From Actinomycetes bacterium (lineage in GTDB: Bacteria; Actinomycetota; Actinomycetes; Propionibacteriales; Propionibacteriaceae), in contig JAJYQH010000057.1 of the NCBI GenBank assembly GCA_021794705.1, positions 1 to 10,094 of the forward strand: a stretch of DNA of 10,094 bases, given 5' to 3'. Of this stretch, positions 1 to 6,737 are shown one piece after another. The number at the start of each line of letters is the position of its first letter. Positions within the stretch are counted from its first letter, which is position 1. The notes under the pieces are model-generated. The model did no database searches. It had not been told where the DNA came from and was given only the letters and a program-made list of their open reading frames with translations. A program made the position numbers and the translations under genes.

Positions 1-795
1 AACCCGCTGCAGGTGCGCGAAGGGCACCTCGACTCGGGCACCGACCACGACTACCAGCGGGTCCCCTGGTTCCACTGCGCCTGCTGCCCGCCCAACGTCA
101 TGCGCCTGCTCGGCTCGCTGGAGCACTACGTCGCGGCGTCCACGGACGACGAGCTCGTCGTGCACCAGTACGCCACCGGCACCGTGTCCGGCGACCTCGA
201 GGCCGGCGCGGTGACCCTCGACGTCACCACCGACTACCCGTGGGACGCCACCGTCACCCTCCGCGTGACCCGGACGCCGGCGGCGTCCTGGACACTCGGG
301 CTGCGGATCCCGCACTGGGCGGAGGGGGCCGGCGCGACCGTGAACGGCGACGACTCCGGCGCGACGGTCGACAAGGGCTGGCTGAGGATCACCCGGGAGT
401 GGAGCGAAGGCGACACCGTCACCCTCACCCTGCCGTTGGAGGCCCGCTTCTCGAAGGCCGACCCCCGGGTCGACGCGCTGCGCGACAGCCAGGCGCTCGA
501 GCGCGGGCCGCTGGTCTACTGCATCGAGGCGACCGACAACCAGGGCGTGCGCTTCGACGATGTCGTGGTCGACACGGCGGCACCGGTCTCGCCGACCCCG
601 GCAACGGGGCTCGACGGGGTGCTCGCCCTCACCGCGAAGGCCTCGATCCGGGCGCACCGGGACGCCGGCTGGTGGCCGTACGGCTCGCGGGACGAGTCCG
701 CCGGGGCACCCTCGGTCGATCTCACCGCGGTCCCCTACTACGCCTGGGGCAACCGCGACCTGGGCGCCATGCGCGTATGGCTGCCCACCGCGTGA
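1..795 (+). CDS. GH127 beta-L-arabinofuranosidase, C-terminal part (5' end outside window)
   Basis: The reading frame is open from base 1 to a TGA at 793-795, giving 264 residues with no true start, so the N-terminal part lies before the window. Residues 23-32 read WFHCACCPPN, the hallmark of glycoside hydrolase family 127 (DUF1680). In the characterised Bifidobacterium enzyme HypBA1 the equivalent Cys-Cys pair supplies the catalytic nucleophile and a zinc ligand; here these are residues 28-29. What follows is beta-rich, as in the family's C-terminal domains, including LGLRIPHWAEGA, GWLRITREWSEGD, an ALERGPLVYCIE segment and a final VPYYAWGNRDLGAMRVWLP. Family members are about 650 residues, so roughly 60% is missing, including the remaining zinc ligands and the proposed acid/base. 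No signal peptide can be judged. Expected role: release of L-arabinofuranose from plant-derived oligosaccharides. Family assignment is firm; exact substrate is not known. Confidence 0.9.
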   Translation, partial: NPLQVREGHLDSGTDHDYQRVPWFHCACCPPNVMRLLGSLEHYVAASTDDELVVHQYATGTVSGDLEAGAVTLDVTTDYPWDATVTLRVTRTPAASWTLGLRIPHWAEGAGATVNGDDSGATVDKGWLRITREWSEGDTVTLTLPLEARFSKADPRVDALRDSQALERGPLVYCIEATDNQGVRFDDVVVDTAAPVSPTPATGLDGVLALTAKASIRAHRDAGWWPYGSRDESAGAPSVDLTAVPYYAWGNRDLGAMRVWLPTA

Positions 796-809
796 CCCGA
801 CCGACCTGA

Positions 810-855
810 CAGCCGCCCCCACCTATTTGCCCATGTGATGAGGTGGGGGTGGTTG
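810..855 (+). terminator. Stem-loop after the GH127 gene, probable terminator
   Basis: Bases 810-824 pair with 841-855 as a continuous 15-bp stem. It contains a perfect 9-bp core (816-824 with 841-849, CCCCCACCT/AGGTGGGGG) and two G-U pairs, closed by a 16-base loop. It begins 14 bases after the GH127 stop. There is no T-run after it, which is common for high-GC actinobacterial terminators, but also means it could be a 5' leader structure of the reductase gene. No convincing promoter is seen between the hairpin and the ATG at 890. Confidence 0.5.
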
Positions 856-889
856 CCGTAACCGCACCATCCACCACAAGGAGAACCCC

Positions 890-1921
890 ATGGAATACCG
901 CCTGATGGGCAACACCGGCGTGAGCGTGTCCCGGCTGTGCCTCGGCACGATGACGTTCGGCAAGGAGACCGACGAGGCCGGCGCCCACAAGCAGCTCGAC
1001 ATGTTCGTCGAGGCCGGCGGCAATTTCGTCGACACCGCCGACGTCTACAACGCCGGCGAGTCGGAGCGCATCATCGGACGCTGGCTCGCCCAGGAGCCCG
1101 GGCGCGCCGACAGCCTGGTGATCGCGACGAAGGGCCGTTTCCCGACCTTCGAGCACCCCAACGGCCTGGGCCTCAGCCGCAAGCACCTCACCCAGGCGCT
1201 GGACGCCAGCCTCACCCGACTCGGAGTCGACCGCATCGACCTCTACCAGGTGCACGCGTTCGACCCGCTCACCCCGCTCGAGGAGACCCTGCGGTTCTTC
1301 GACGACGCGGTGAGCGCCGGCAAGATCGGCTACTTCGGCCTGTCGAACTTCATCGGCTGGCAGATCGCGGCGATCAGCGAGCTCGCGGCGGCGACCGACC
1401 GGGTCGCTCCCGTGCTGCTGCAGCCGCAGTACAACCTGCTCACCCGCTACATCGAGCTGGAGATCATCCCGGCCTGCCTCGAGTACGGCATCGGCATCAT
1501 CCCGTGGAGCCCGCTGGGCGGCGGCTGGCTCACCGGGAAGTACCAGCGCAACAGCGCACCGAGCGGGGCGTCCCGCCTCGGCGAGGACCCCAAGCGCGGG
1601 ATGGAGAACTACGAGGAGCGCAACGCCGACGAGCGGGTGTGGCGGATCCTCGACGAGGTGAAGGCCGTCGCCGACGAGGCGGGGCTCACCATGGCCCAGG
1701 TCGCCCTCACCTGGACCGCGGACCGTCCCGCGGTCACCGCGCCGATCCTCGGCAACCGGACGACCGAGCAGTTGGCGGAGGCGCTGAAGATCGCCGACGT
1801 GCACCTCGACGACGCCCACGCCGAGCGTCTCGACGAGGTGTCGGCGCCGGAGCTGCCCGACTACCCGTACGGCACCCGGGGCGAGCAGCAGCGCAGCCGG
1901 AAGATCACCGGCGGTCGCTGA
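890..1921 (+). CDS. Aldo/keto reductase
   Basis: This 343-residue protein is a complete NADP(H)-dependent aldo/keto reductase with a (beta/alpha)8 barrel. It opens with the family signature MEYRLMGNTGVSVSRLCLGTM. The catalytic tetrad is intact: Asp48 and Tyr53 in VDTADVY, Lys81 in ATKGR and His122 in YQVHAFD. Cofactor contacts expected for the family appear as GLSNF (150-154), QPQYN (178-182), PWSPLGGGWLTGKY (205-218) and ILGNRTTEQL (286-295), the last normally binding the adenosine phosphate. The start is well supported by AAGGAG at 878-883, six bases before the ATG. It lies 94 bp behind the GH127 gene on the same strand, separated by the 810-855 stem-loop, so cotranscription is uncertain. 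A role in oxidising or reducing a sugar or sugar-derived carbonyl would fit the neighbour but is not shown. The family is broad, so the substrate cannot be named. Confidence 0.93.
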   Translation: MEYRLMGNTGVSVSRLCLGTMTFGKETDEAGAHKQLDMFVEAGGNFVDTADVYNAGESERIIGRWLAQEPGRADSLVIATKGRFPTFEHPNGLGLSRKHLTQALDASLTRLGVDRIDLYQVHAFDPLTPLEETLRFFDDAVSAGKIGYFGLSNFIGWQIAAISELAAATDRVAPVLLQPQYNLLTRYIELEIIPACLEYGIGIIPWSPLGGGWLTGKYQRNSAPSGASRLGEDPKRGMENYEERNADERVWRILDEVKAVADEAGLTMAQVALTWTADRPAVTAPILGNRTTEQLAEALKIADVHLDDAHAERLDEVSAPELPDYPYGTRGEQQRSRKITGGR

Positions 1922-1943
1922 CCTCCTGAGTGGTGGCGGTCAG
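1918..1943. terminator. Short inverted repeat between convergent genes
   Basis: CTGACC at 1918-1923 is the exact inverse of GGTCAG at 1938-1943, with a 14-base loop. A bulged extension adds two pairs (1916-1917 with 1945-1946). The stop codon of the plus-strand reductase (1919-1921) and that of the minus-strand permease (1940-1942) lie one in each arm, so the same stem forms in both transcripts. It is the only structure in the 18-bp convergent gap and is a possible bidirectional terminator. The stem is short and has no T-run. Confidence 0.35.
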
Positions 1944-2776
1944 GCGTCGCGGCGGCGCAGCAGCACTGCCGCGGCGACCACCGCCACCACCGCCCAGATC
2001 ACCAGAGTGAGCAGTCCCCGCCCCGGGGAGAGCAGCGTCGGGTCGGCGCGCACGGTGTACATGGCGGCGCCCGCGTTGCTCGGCAGGTAGGGCAGGATGT
2101 GCGGCTGCCAGTCCGAGGGCAGCAGCTGCCCGAGGCCCGGGGCGACGAGGAGCAGCCCGACGAGGGTGGCGATGCCGCCGGCGGTGCTGCGGATGATGAA
2201 GCCGAGGGCCACGGCCAGCACCCCGACGAGGGTGAGGTAGCCGGCGACCGCGATCACCGCACGCACGGCGCCCGGTGCACTGAGGGTCGTCCCGTGCGAG
2301 GCCAGCAGCTGCTGCCCGACGAGGAAGGCCGCCAGGGCGGACACGAGCATCGAGACGAAGGTGACGACCGCGAACAGCAGGGTCTTGGCCCAGAGCACCG
2401 GCAGCCGTTTCGGCACGGCGGTGAGGGTGGAGCGGATCATGCCGGTCGCGTACTCGCCGGAGATGAGCAGCACCCCGAGCACCGCGATGGCGAGCTGGGC
2501 GAGGTCGACCCCGCGCAGACTGGTGATGATCGGCTCGAAGGCGGCGGCCTCGCGTGGGGGCATCTGCGACCACCGGGCGTTGCGGGCCCAGGAGATGAGC
2601 GCGCTGATCCCGACCATGGCGGCGACCGCGATGAGAAGCGTCCACCACGTGCTGCGCAGCGAGCGGAACTTCACCCACTCCGACGCGAGCACCCGCCCGA
2701 AGGTGACCCGGCCGACGCGGACGTCGGAGGGCCGGGTGGTGGACGCCGGCCGCTGGGCGAGGGTTGGGCTGGTCAT
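1940..2776 (-). CDS. ABC-2 type exporter permease subunit
   Basis: This 278-residue membrane protein is the transmembrane half of an ABC-2 type exporter whose ATPase is encoded immediately upstream. A charged cytosolic N-terminus (about 1-45, with LASEWVKFRSLRSTWW) leads into six predicted membrane segments at about 45-63, 93-106, 133-155, 172-196, 201-215 and 256-274. The diagnostic permease stretch SGEYATGMIRSTLTAVPKR lies at 106-124, after the second segment. The ATG at 2776-2774 overlaps the ATPase stop as ATGA, implying translational coupling. The frame stays open further upstream, but that region codes for the ATPase in another frame. The protein ends in LLRRRDA, a usual basic C-terminus for the family. 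Substrate is unknown; relatives export peptides, antibiotics or lipids, and annotation is often just ABC-2 permease. Transcription is convergent with the reductase gene, 18 bp away. Confidence 0.9.
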   Translation of the reverse strand: MTSPTLAQRPASTTRPSDVRVGRVTFGRVLASEWVKFRSLRSTWWTLLIAVAAMVGISALISWARNARWSQMPPREAAAFEPIITSLRGVDLAQLAIAVLGVLLISGEYATGMIRSTLTAVPKRLPVLWAKTLLFAVVTFVSMLVSALAAFLVGQQLLASHGTTLSAPGAVRAVIAVAGYLTLVGVLAVALGFIIRSTAGGIATLVGLLLVAPGLGQLLPSDWQPHILPYLPSNAGAAMYTVRADPTLLSPGRGLLTLVIWAVVAVVAAAVLLRRRDA

Positions 2777-3723
2777 GCTGCGCTCCTGTCCGGGGCCCCG
2801 CCGGCGGTCTCCGGGGGGATCGGGTGGCTGTGGTACTCGACCTCGTCGCGGGTCATCGTCATGAAGGCCTCCTCGAGGGAGGCCTGTTGCGGGGTGAGCT
2901 CGTGCAGCACCGCCCCGACGCGTGCGGCGATGGCACCCACCGCGCCCGCGGCGAGGCCACGGACCTCGAACCGGTCGGGGCCCGCGTCGGTCACCGTCAC
3001 GTCGGGACCGGCGAGCGCCTCCCGGAGCCTGGCGGCGTCCGGCGACGCGACGACGACCACCTGCCCCGAGGAGCGGGCGATGAGCTCCTGGGTCGGCATG
3101 TCGGCCATCAACCGGCCGCGCCCGATGACGATGAGGTGCTCGGCGGTGAGGGCCATCTCGCTCATGAGGTGGCTGGAGACGAGCACGGTGCGGCCCTCGT
3201 CGGCGAGCTCGCGCAGCGTCGTGCGGATCCACAGGATGCCCTCGGGGTCGAGGCCGTTGACCGGCTCGTCGAGCAGCAGGTTGCTCGGGTCGGCGAGGAT
3301 CGCCGAGGCGATGCCGAGGCGCTGGCCCATGCCGAGGGAGAACGCCCCGGCCCGCTTGCGGGCGACCTGGTCGAGTCCGACGAAGTCGATGACCTCGTCA
3401 ACCCGGGAGCGCCGGATGCCGTGGGTGACCGCCAGCGCGAGCAGGTGGTTGTACGCCGACCGCGACGTGTGCACCGCGCGCGCTTCGAGCAGCGCGCCCG
3501 CGACCTTCAGGGGATCGCGGTGCTGCGCGTAGGGCAGGCCGTCGACGGTCACCGAACCGGACGTCGGCCGGTCGAGCCCGAGGATGAGGCGCATCGTCGT
3601 CGACTTCCCGGCGCCGTTCGGGCCGAGGAACCCGGTGACGATCCCCGGCCTGACGGTGAAGGTGAGGTGGTCGACGGCCACCTTGGAGCCGTAGCGTTTG
3701 GTCAGCTCGTGGGCTTCGATCAT
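2773..3723 (-). CDS. ABC exporter ATPase subunit (BcrA/DrrA-like)
   Basis: This 316-residue nucleotide-binding subunit has every ATPase motif intact: Walker A GPNGAGKST (34-42), signature SLGMGQR (129-135), Walker B LLLDEP (149-154) and the switch His185 in VSSHLMSEM. The Q-loop position carries Glu80 in GALLEARAVH; replacement of Gln by Glu there is usual in the BcrA-like group, so it is not a defect. The segment ARAVHTSRSAYNHLLALAVTHGI is typical of a widespread actinobacterial clade. A C-terminal domain of about 90 residues (about 205-295) follows the ATPase core. Only AGG (3733-3731), seven bases before the ATG, serves as a ribosome site. It pairs with the overlapping permease gene to form an exporter. 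It lacks the C-terminal regulatory domain of MalK/UgpC-type ATPases, so it is unlikely to power the importer upstream. Substrate is not determined. Confidence 0.93.
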   Translation of the reverse strand: MIEAHELTKRYGSKVAVDHLTFTVRPGIVTGFLGPNGAGKSTTMRLILGLDRPTSGSVTVDGLPYAQHRDPLKVAGALLEARAVHTSRSAYNHLLALAVTHGIRRSRVDEVIDFVGLDQVARKRAGAFSLGMGQRLGIASAILADPSNLLLDEPVNGLDPEGILWIRTTLRELADEGRTVLVSSHLMSEMALTAEHLIVIGRGRLMADMPTQELIARSSGQVVVVASPDAARLREALAGPDVTVTDAGPDRFEVRGLAAGAVGAIAARVGAVLHELTPQQASLEEAFMTMTRDEVEYHSHPIPPETAGGAPDRSAA

Positions 3724-3735
3724 CGAGACACCTAT

Positions 3736-3753
3736 CCGCCGGCGGCGCGGCGG
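3736..3753 (-). other. GC-only hairpin in the leader of the ABC exporter ATPase gene
   Basis: CCGCCG (3736-3741) and CGGCGG (3748-3753) form a perfect 6-bp stem with a 6-base loop. It ends just upstream of the weak ribosome site, 12 bases before the ATG at 3723. It could end MFS transcription, block translation, or be chance in GC-rich DNA. The rest of the 88-bp gap (3724-3811) shows only a TAAGGT at 3791-3786 on the minus strand as a weak -10 candidate without a matching -35. Confidence 0.25.
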
Positions 3754-3811
3754 CCCGTCCTCCCGCGTCCTGCCGAGCCAGCGCCACCTTACGTGCCCGC
3801 ACCAACACCAT

Positions 3812-5269
3812 TCAGCCCTGGCGGCTGCGCCGGCGTCCGTCGGCGAGGGCCACGAGCACGGCGGCCGCGAAGCAGGCCTCCGACACGTGCAGGGACGCCG
3901 AGAAGGCGCCCGAATAGGTCGCGTTGGAGATGCCCGGCACGTGCGCCCCGGACCTGCCGGCCGCCGGCAGCGTCGCGTAGAAGGCGAGCGTCATCGCCGT
4001 GATCGAAATGGTGCCGCCGATGCGCTGCATCGTCTGCTGCAGGGCGGCGGCGGTCGAGGAGCGGGTCACCGGCACGTGTTCGAGGGTGAGCGCCGCGTTC
4101 GGGGAGATGACCGAGCCCGAGAAGACGCCCGTGACGAGCAGTAGCGCGGCGAGCAGCCACGGGTTCACCGAATCCGGGTGCACGCTCACGAGGAGGTCGA
4201 CCGAGCCGAACCCGACCAGGGCCCCGAGCAGGCCGAGGGTGACGAGCCGGCGTCCCCAGGTGCTCACCAGGCGACCGGCCCGCGCGGCCGCGGTCGCCGA
4301 CCCGACCGCGAACGGCATCTGGATGAGCCCGGCCTGCCACGCCGGCATGCCGAGGCCGGCCTGCAGGTAGAGCGCCAGGGTGAGGAAGAAGCCGGTGAAG
4401 CCGAGGAAGTACAGGGTGCCGATGATCGTGCCGTAGTCGAAGGACGCCGTGCGGACGAGGTCGCGGGGGGCGACGACGGAGTGGCCGGCGGCGTCCTCGC
4501 GTCGCTCCCACAGGACGAACCCCACGACCGCGAGCGCGGCCACCCCGATCAGCCACCACGGCGCCTGGGACACGTGCGCCATCGAGGTGGCCAGGACGAA
4601 CGGGAGCATGAGGGCGATGGTCGCGACCGAGACGAGACCGATTCCGGGCACGTCGAGGTGGAGCGTCTCGCGGGCGCCGGGCCGGTCGTGGGGCAGCCGG
4701 CGCCACGCGAGGGGCACGATGACCGCGGCGATCGGCACGTTGATGAGGAAGATCGATCGCCAGCCGATCCCTTCCGGCAGCACCGAGACGAGGAAGCCGC
4801 CGAGCACCGGCCCCACCGCGGTCGACACACCGATCACCATGCCGAGGTAGCCGAAGGCCCGGCCGCGGGCGGGGCCGGAGAACAGCTGCTGGATGAACCC
4901 CGACACGGTCGGGATGAGGACGGCCCCGAACACTCCCTGCAGCAGCCGGAGCACGATGAGCATCGTCGGCGTGAGCGACATCCCGCAGAGCAGCGAGAGC
5001 AGGCCGAAGCCGGCCGCGCCGATGAGGAACATCCGCTTCCGGCCGAACACGTCGCCGGCCCGCCCGGCCGCGGTGAGCGACAGCGCGAAGGCCAGCGAGT
5101 AGCCGGCGACGATCCACTGCTCATGGGTCGGGTTGGCCCCGAGGTTGCGGCTCAGGGTGGGCAGAGCGACGTTGACGATCGACGTGTCGAGCAGCGCCAT
5201 GAACGACGCGGTGACGATGATCGCGAACAGCCGCCAGGGCTGGGGGGCGTCCCGCTGCTCGGCACTCAT
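3812..5269 (-). CDS. DHA2 (EmrB/QacA-type) MFS drug transporter
   Basis: This 485-residue protein belongs to the 14-helix DHA2 group of major facilitator proton antiporters. Visible motifs are D1 LDTSIVNVALP (27-37), motif A GRAGDVFGRKR (69-79), the motif B region LRLLQGVFGAVLIP (107-120) and the antiporter motif C GVSTAVGPVLGG (147-158), followed by the typical WRSIFLINVPI (170-180). Its length is normal for the family and no break is seen. The expected role is export of small hydrophobic or cationic compounds from cytoplasm to outside; the substrate is unknown. The ribosome site is poor (GGA only three bases before the ATG), but the next Met (24) would cut off most of helix 1, so the first ATG is kept. 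It begins 42 bp after the importer's binding-protein gene on the same strand, in the place where ugpC stands in related operons. Whether it shares that transcript is open. Confidence 0.92.
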   Translation of the reverse strand: MSAEQRDAPQPWRLFAIIVTASFMALLDTSIVNVALPTLSRNLGANPTHEQWIVAGYSLAFALSLTAAGRAGDVFGRKRMFLIGAAGFGLLSLLCGMSLTPTMLIVLRLLQGVFGAVLIPTVSGFIQQLFSGPARGRAFGYLGMVIGVSTAVGPVLGGFLVSVLPEGIGWRSIFLINVPIAAVIVPLAWRRLPHDRPGARETLHLDVPGIGLVSVATIALMLPFVLATSMAHVSQAPWWLIGVAALAVVGFVLWERREDAAGHSVVAPRDLVRTASFDYGTIIGTLYFLGFTGFFLTLALYLQAGLGMPAWQAGLIQMPFAVGSATAAARAGRLVSTWGRRLVTLGLLGALVGFGSVDLLVSVHPDSVNPWLLAALLLVTGVFSGSVISPNAALTLEHVPVTRSSTAAALQQTMQRIGGTISITAMTLAFYATLPAAGRSGAHVPGISNATYSGAFSASLHVSEACFAAAVLVALADGRRRSRQG

Positions 5270-5311
5270 TCGTCCGAGGGTAGCCGGGATCCGGGACGCC
5301 CCGTCTCACCG

Positions 5312-6682
5312 TCAGGCCAGGTGGGGCTTCACCTGGGTCGTGTAGATCTGCTCGAGGGTGCCCTTGAGGGAGCTCATCGCCTGCTTGACGTCTGCCTGCT
5401 GGGTGACGATCTGGGCCACCGACTTGGCCATCTCCTGGTCGGCGCCGGGCAGGAAGACCCGCGCGTAGTCCTGGGTGCGGGTGACGTCGAGCTGCTTGAT
5501 CGCCGTGCCGATGAGCGGGTTGGCCGCCAGCAGCGAGCTCGTGTCGGCCGACTTGCGGACCGGCATGTAGCCGGTGGCCTGGGAGAACGCCACGGTGCTC
5601 TCGGGGTTGGTGAGGTAGCCGATGAACTTCGCCGCGGCGAGCTGGTTCTCGGGCTTGATGCCCTTGGGGATGCCGACCCCGGCACCGCCGGTGGGGCACA
5701 CCGGCGACTGGCTCACCGGGCCGCCGGGGAGGAAGCCGACGCCCACCTGGAACTTGCCCGCGACGGCCTTCTGGATGCCGACGAGCGAACCGGTGGAGCC
5801 GATGGTCGCTGAGCAGGCGCCGGCCGCGAGGTCGTCGGTGGCCGACTTGTTCGAGACCCCGGCCCACTTGCCCTTGTAGACGGAGTCCTGCACGTACTGG
5901 AGCGCGGCGACGGACTGGTCCGTGTCGCACGTGATGTCGAAGCTGTCCTTCTTCGACCAGCCGCCCCCGTAGCCCCACAGGATGTTCTGCAGCGTCCAGC
6001 CGGCGTAGTCAGCCAGGGCGGGGTGCTCGTAGGCGTGCTGGCCCGCGCCCGCGACCGCCTGGAGCTTCGGCGCCCACTCCGCGAACTCGGCCCAGGTCTT
6101 CGGGGCGCGGTCGGGGAGCCCGGCCTTCTTCCAGTCGCTCTTGTTGTAGTAGAACAGCGGGGTCGAGCGGGCCCACGGCACCGCCCACTGGGCACCGGCG
6201 TACTGGTAGTCGGCGTAGAGCCCGTCGCGGTAGTCGGTCGGGTCGACACCGGCCGCCTTGAGGGCGTTGGCCAGCGGGATGATCGAGTTCTGGGTGTAGT
6301 AGCGGAACCACCAGACGTCGCTGAACACCACCACGTCCGGCAGCTGGCCACCGGCCTGGGCCGCCTGGAACTTCTGGGCCACCTCCTCGTAGGTGCTGCC
6401 CGCGGTCACCAGGTTCACCGTGATGCCGGTGCTGGCGGTGAACTTCTGGATGATCTGGCGGGTGACGGCCTCGGAGTTGCCGGGGTGGTTGCTCCAGAAG
6501 GTGATCTGCTTGGCCGGCTGGACGCCGTCGAAGCTGGGTCCGTTGGGGTCGGTGCTCGCCGCGCCCGATCCGCTCCCCGAGGTCGTCGACGGGCCGCCGC
6601 AGGCGGAGAGGGCCGCCGCGCCCACGCCCAGGCCGGCCAGGCCGAGAAGCGAGCGGCGGGACAGGTACGAGTGGGTGGTCAT
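5312..6682 (-). CDS. ABC importer solute-binding lipoprotein, UgpB-like
   Basis: This 456-residue extracytoplasmic binding protein carries a lipoprotein signal: SRRSLLG (8-14) with a twin-arginine look, a hydrophobic stretch, and lipobox LSAC with Cys28 as the acylation site, then a Ser/Gly/Thr linker. Compared from memory with E. coli UgpB, it shares long stretches: STPLFYYNKSDWKKAGL (173-189), APKTWAEFAEWAPKLQA (193-209), a Trp229-containing segment, GSTGSL (295-300), AKFIGYLTNPE (351-361) and TGYMPVRK (370-377), plus Arg408. Several of these positions line the glycerol-3-phosphate pocket in UgpB. The closest characterised role is therefore capture of sn-glycerol-3-phosphate or glycerophosphodiesters, although sugars remain possible for this superfamily. 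AAAGGA (6697-6692), nine bases before the ATG, is the strongest ribosome site of the importer genes. The frame is open further upstream, but this start gives a perfect signal peptide. Gap to the permease gene: 55 bp. Confidence 0.88.
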   Translation of the reverse strand: MTTHSYLSRRSLLGLAGLGVGAAALSACGGPSTTSGSGSGAASTDPNGPSFDGVQPAKQITFWSNHPGNSEAVTRQIIQKFTASTGITVNLVTAGSTYEEVAQKFQAAQAGGQLPDVVVFSDVWWFRYYTQNSIIPLANALKAAGVDPTDYRDGLYADYQYAGAQWAVPWARSTPLFYYNKSDWKKAGLPDRAPKTWAEFAEWAPKLQAVAGAGQHAYEHPALADYAGWTLQNILWGYGGGWSKKDSFDITCDTDQSVAALQYVQDSVYKGKWAGVSNKSATDDLAAGACSATIGSTGSLVGIQKAVAGKFQVGVGFLPGGPVSQSPVCPTGGAGVGIPKGIKPENQLAAAKFIGYLTNPESTVAFSQATGYMPVRKSADTSSLLAANPLIGTAIKQLDVTRTQDYARVFLPGADQEMAKSVAQIVTQQADVKQAMSSLKGTLEQIYTTQVKPHLA

Positions 6683-6703
6683 CTGGGGGTTTCCTTTCAC
6701 TTC

Positions 6704-6719
6704 GCGGCCGGTGGGCCGC
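6704..6719 (-). other. Hairpin between the ugpE-like and ugpB-like genes
   Basis: GCGGCC (6704-6709) and GGCCGC (6714-6719) form a perfect 6-bp stem with a 4-base loop. It sits in the 55-bp gap just upstream of the binding protein's ribosome site. Intercistronic stems at this place in other importer operons raise binding-protein yield by protecting processed mRNA, and a similar role is possible here. The stem is short and could be chance in GC-rich sequence. Confidence 0.3.
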
Positions 6720-6737
6720 CGGGGTGGGGCTGTGGGC

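Noticed and set aside
722..1819. Long minus-strand open frame (365 codons) opposite the aldo/keto reductase gene
   Set aside because: Its translation is rich in Val, Leu, Gly, Arg, Asp and Glu without domain motifs, and it lies wholly opposite a gene with intact catalytic residues. Such frames are usual in GC-rich DNA.
2099..3532. Long plus-strand open frame (477 codons) opposite the ABC exporter genes
   Set aside because: Low-complexity Arg/Gly/Glu/Asp/Pro-rich translation mirroring the minus-strand ATPase and permease, which have all their motifs.
2773..3723. The ABC ATPase as the missing UgpC/MalK subunit of the importer
   Set aside because: It has the BcrA-like Q-loop region and lacks the C-terminal regulatory domain of CUT1 ATPases, and it is coupled by overlap to an ABC-2 export permease.
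4178..5812. Plus-strand open frame of 544 codons across the MFS gene and the binding-protein 3' end
   Set aside because: It spans two well-identified minus-strand genes and their gap, and its composition is that of a shadow frame (His, Arg, Glu, Asp and Gly runs).
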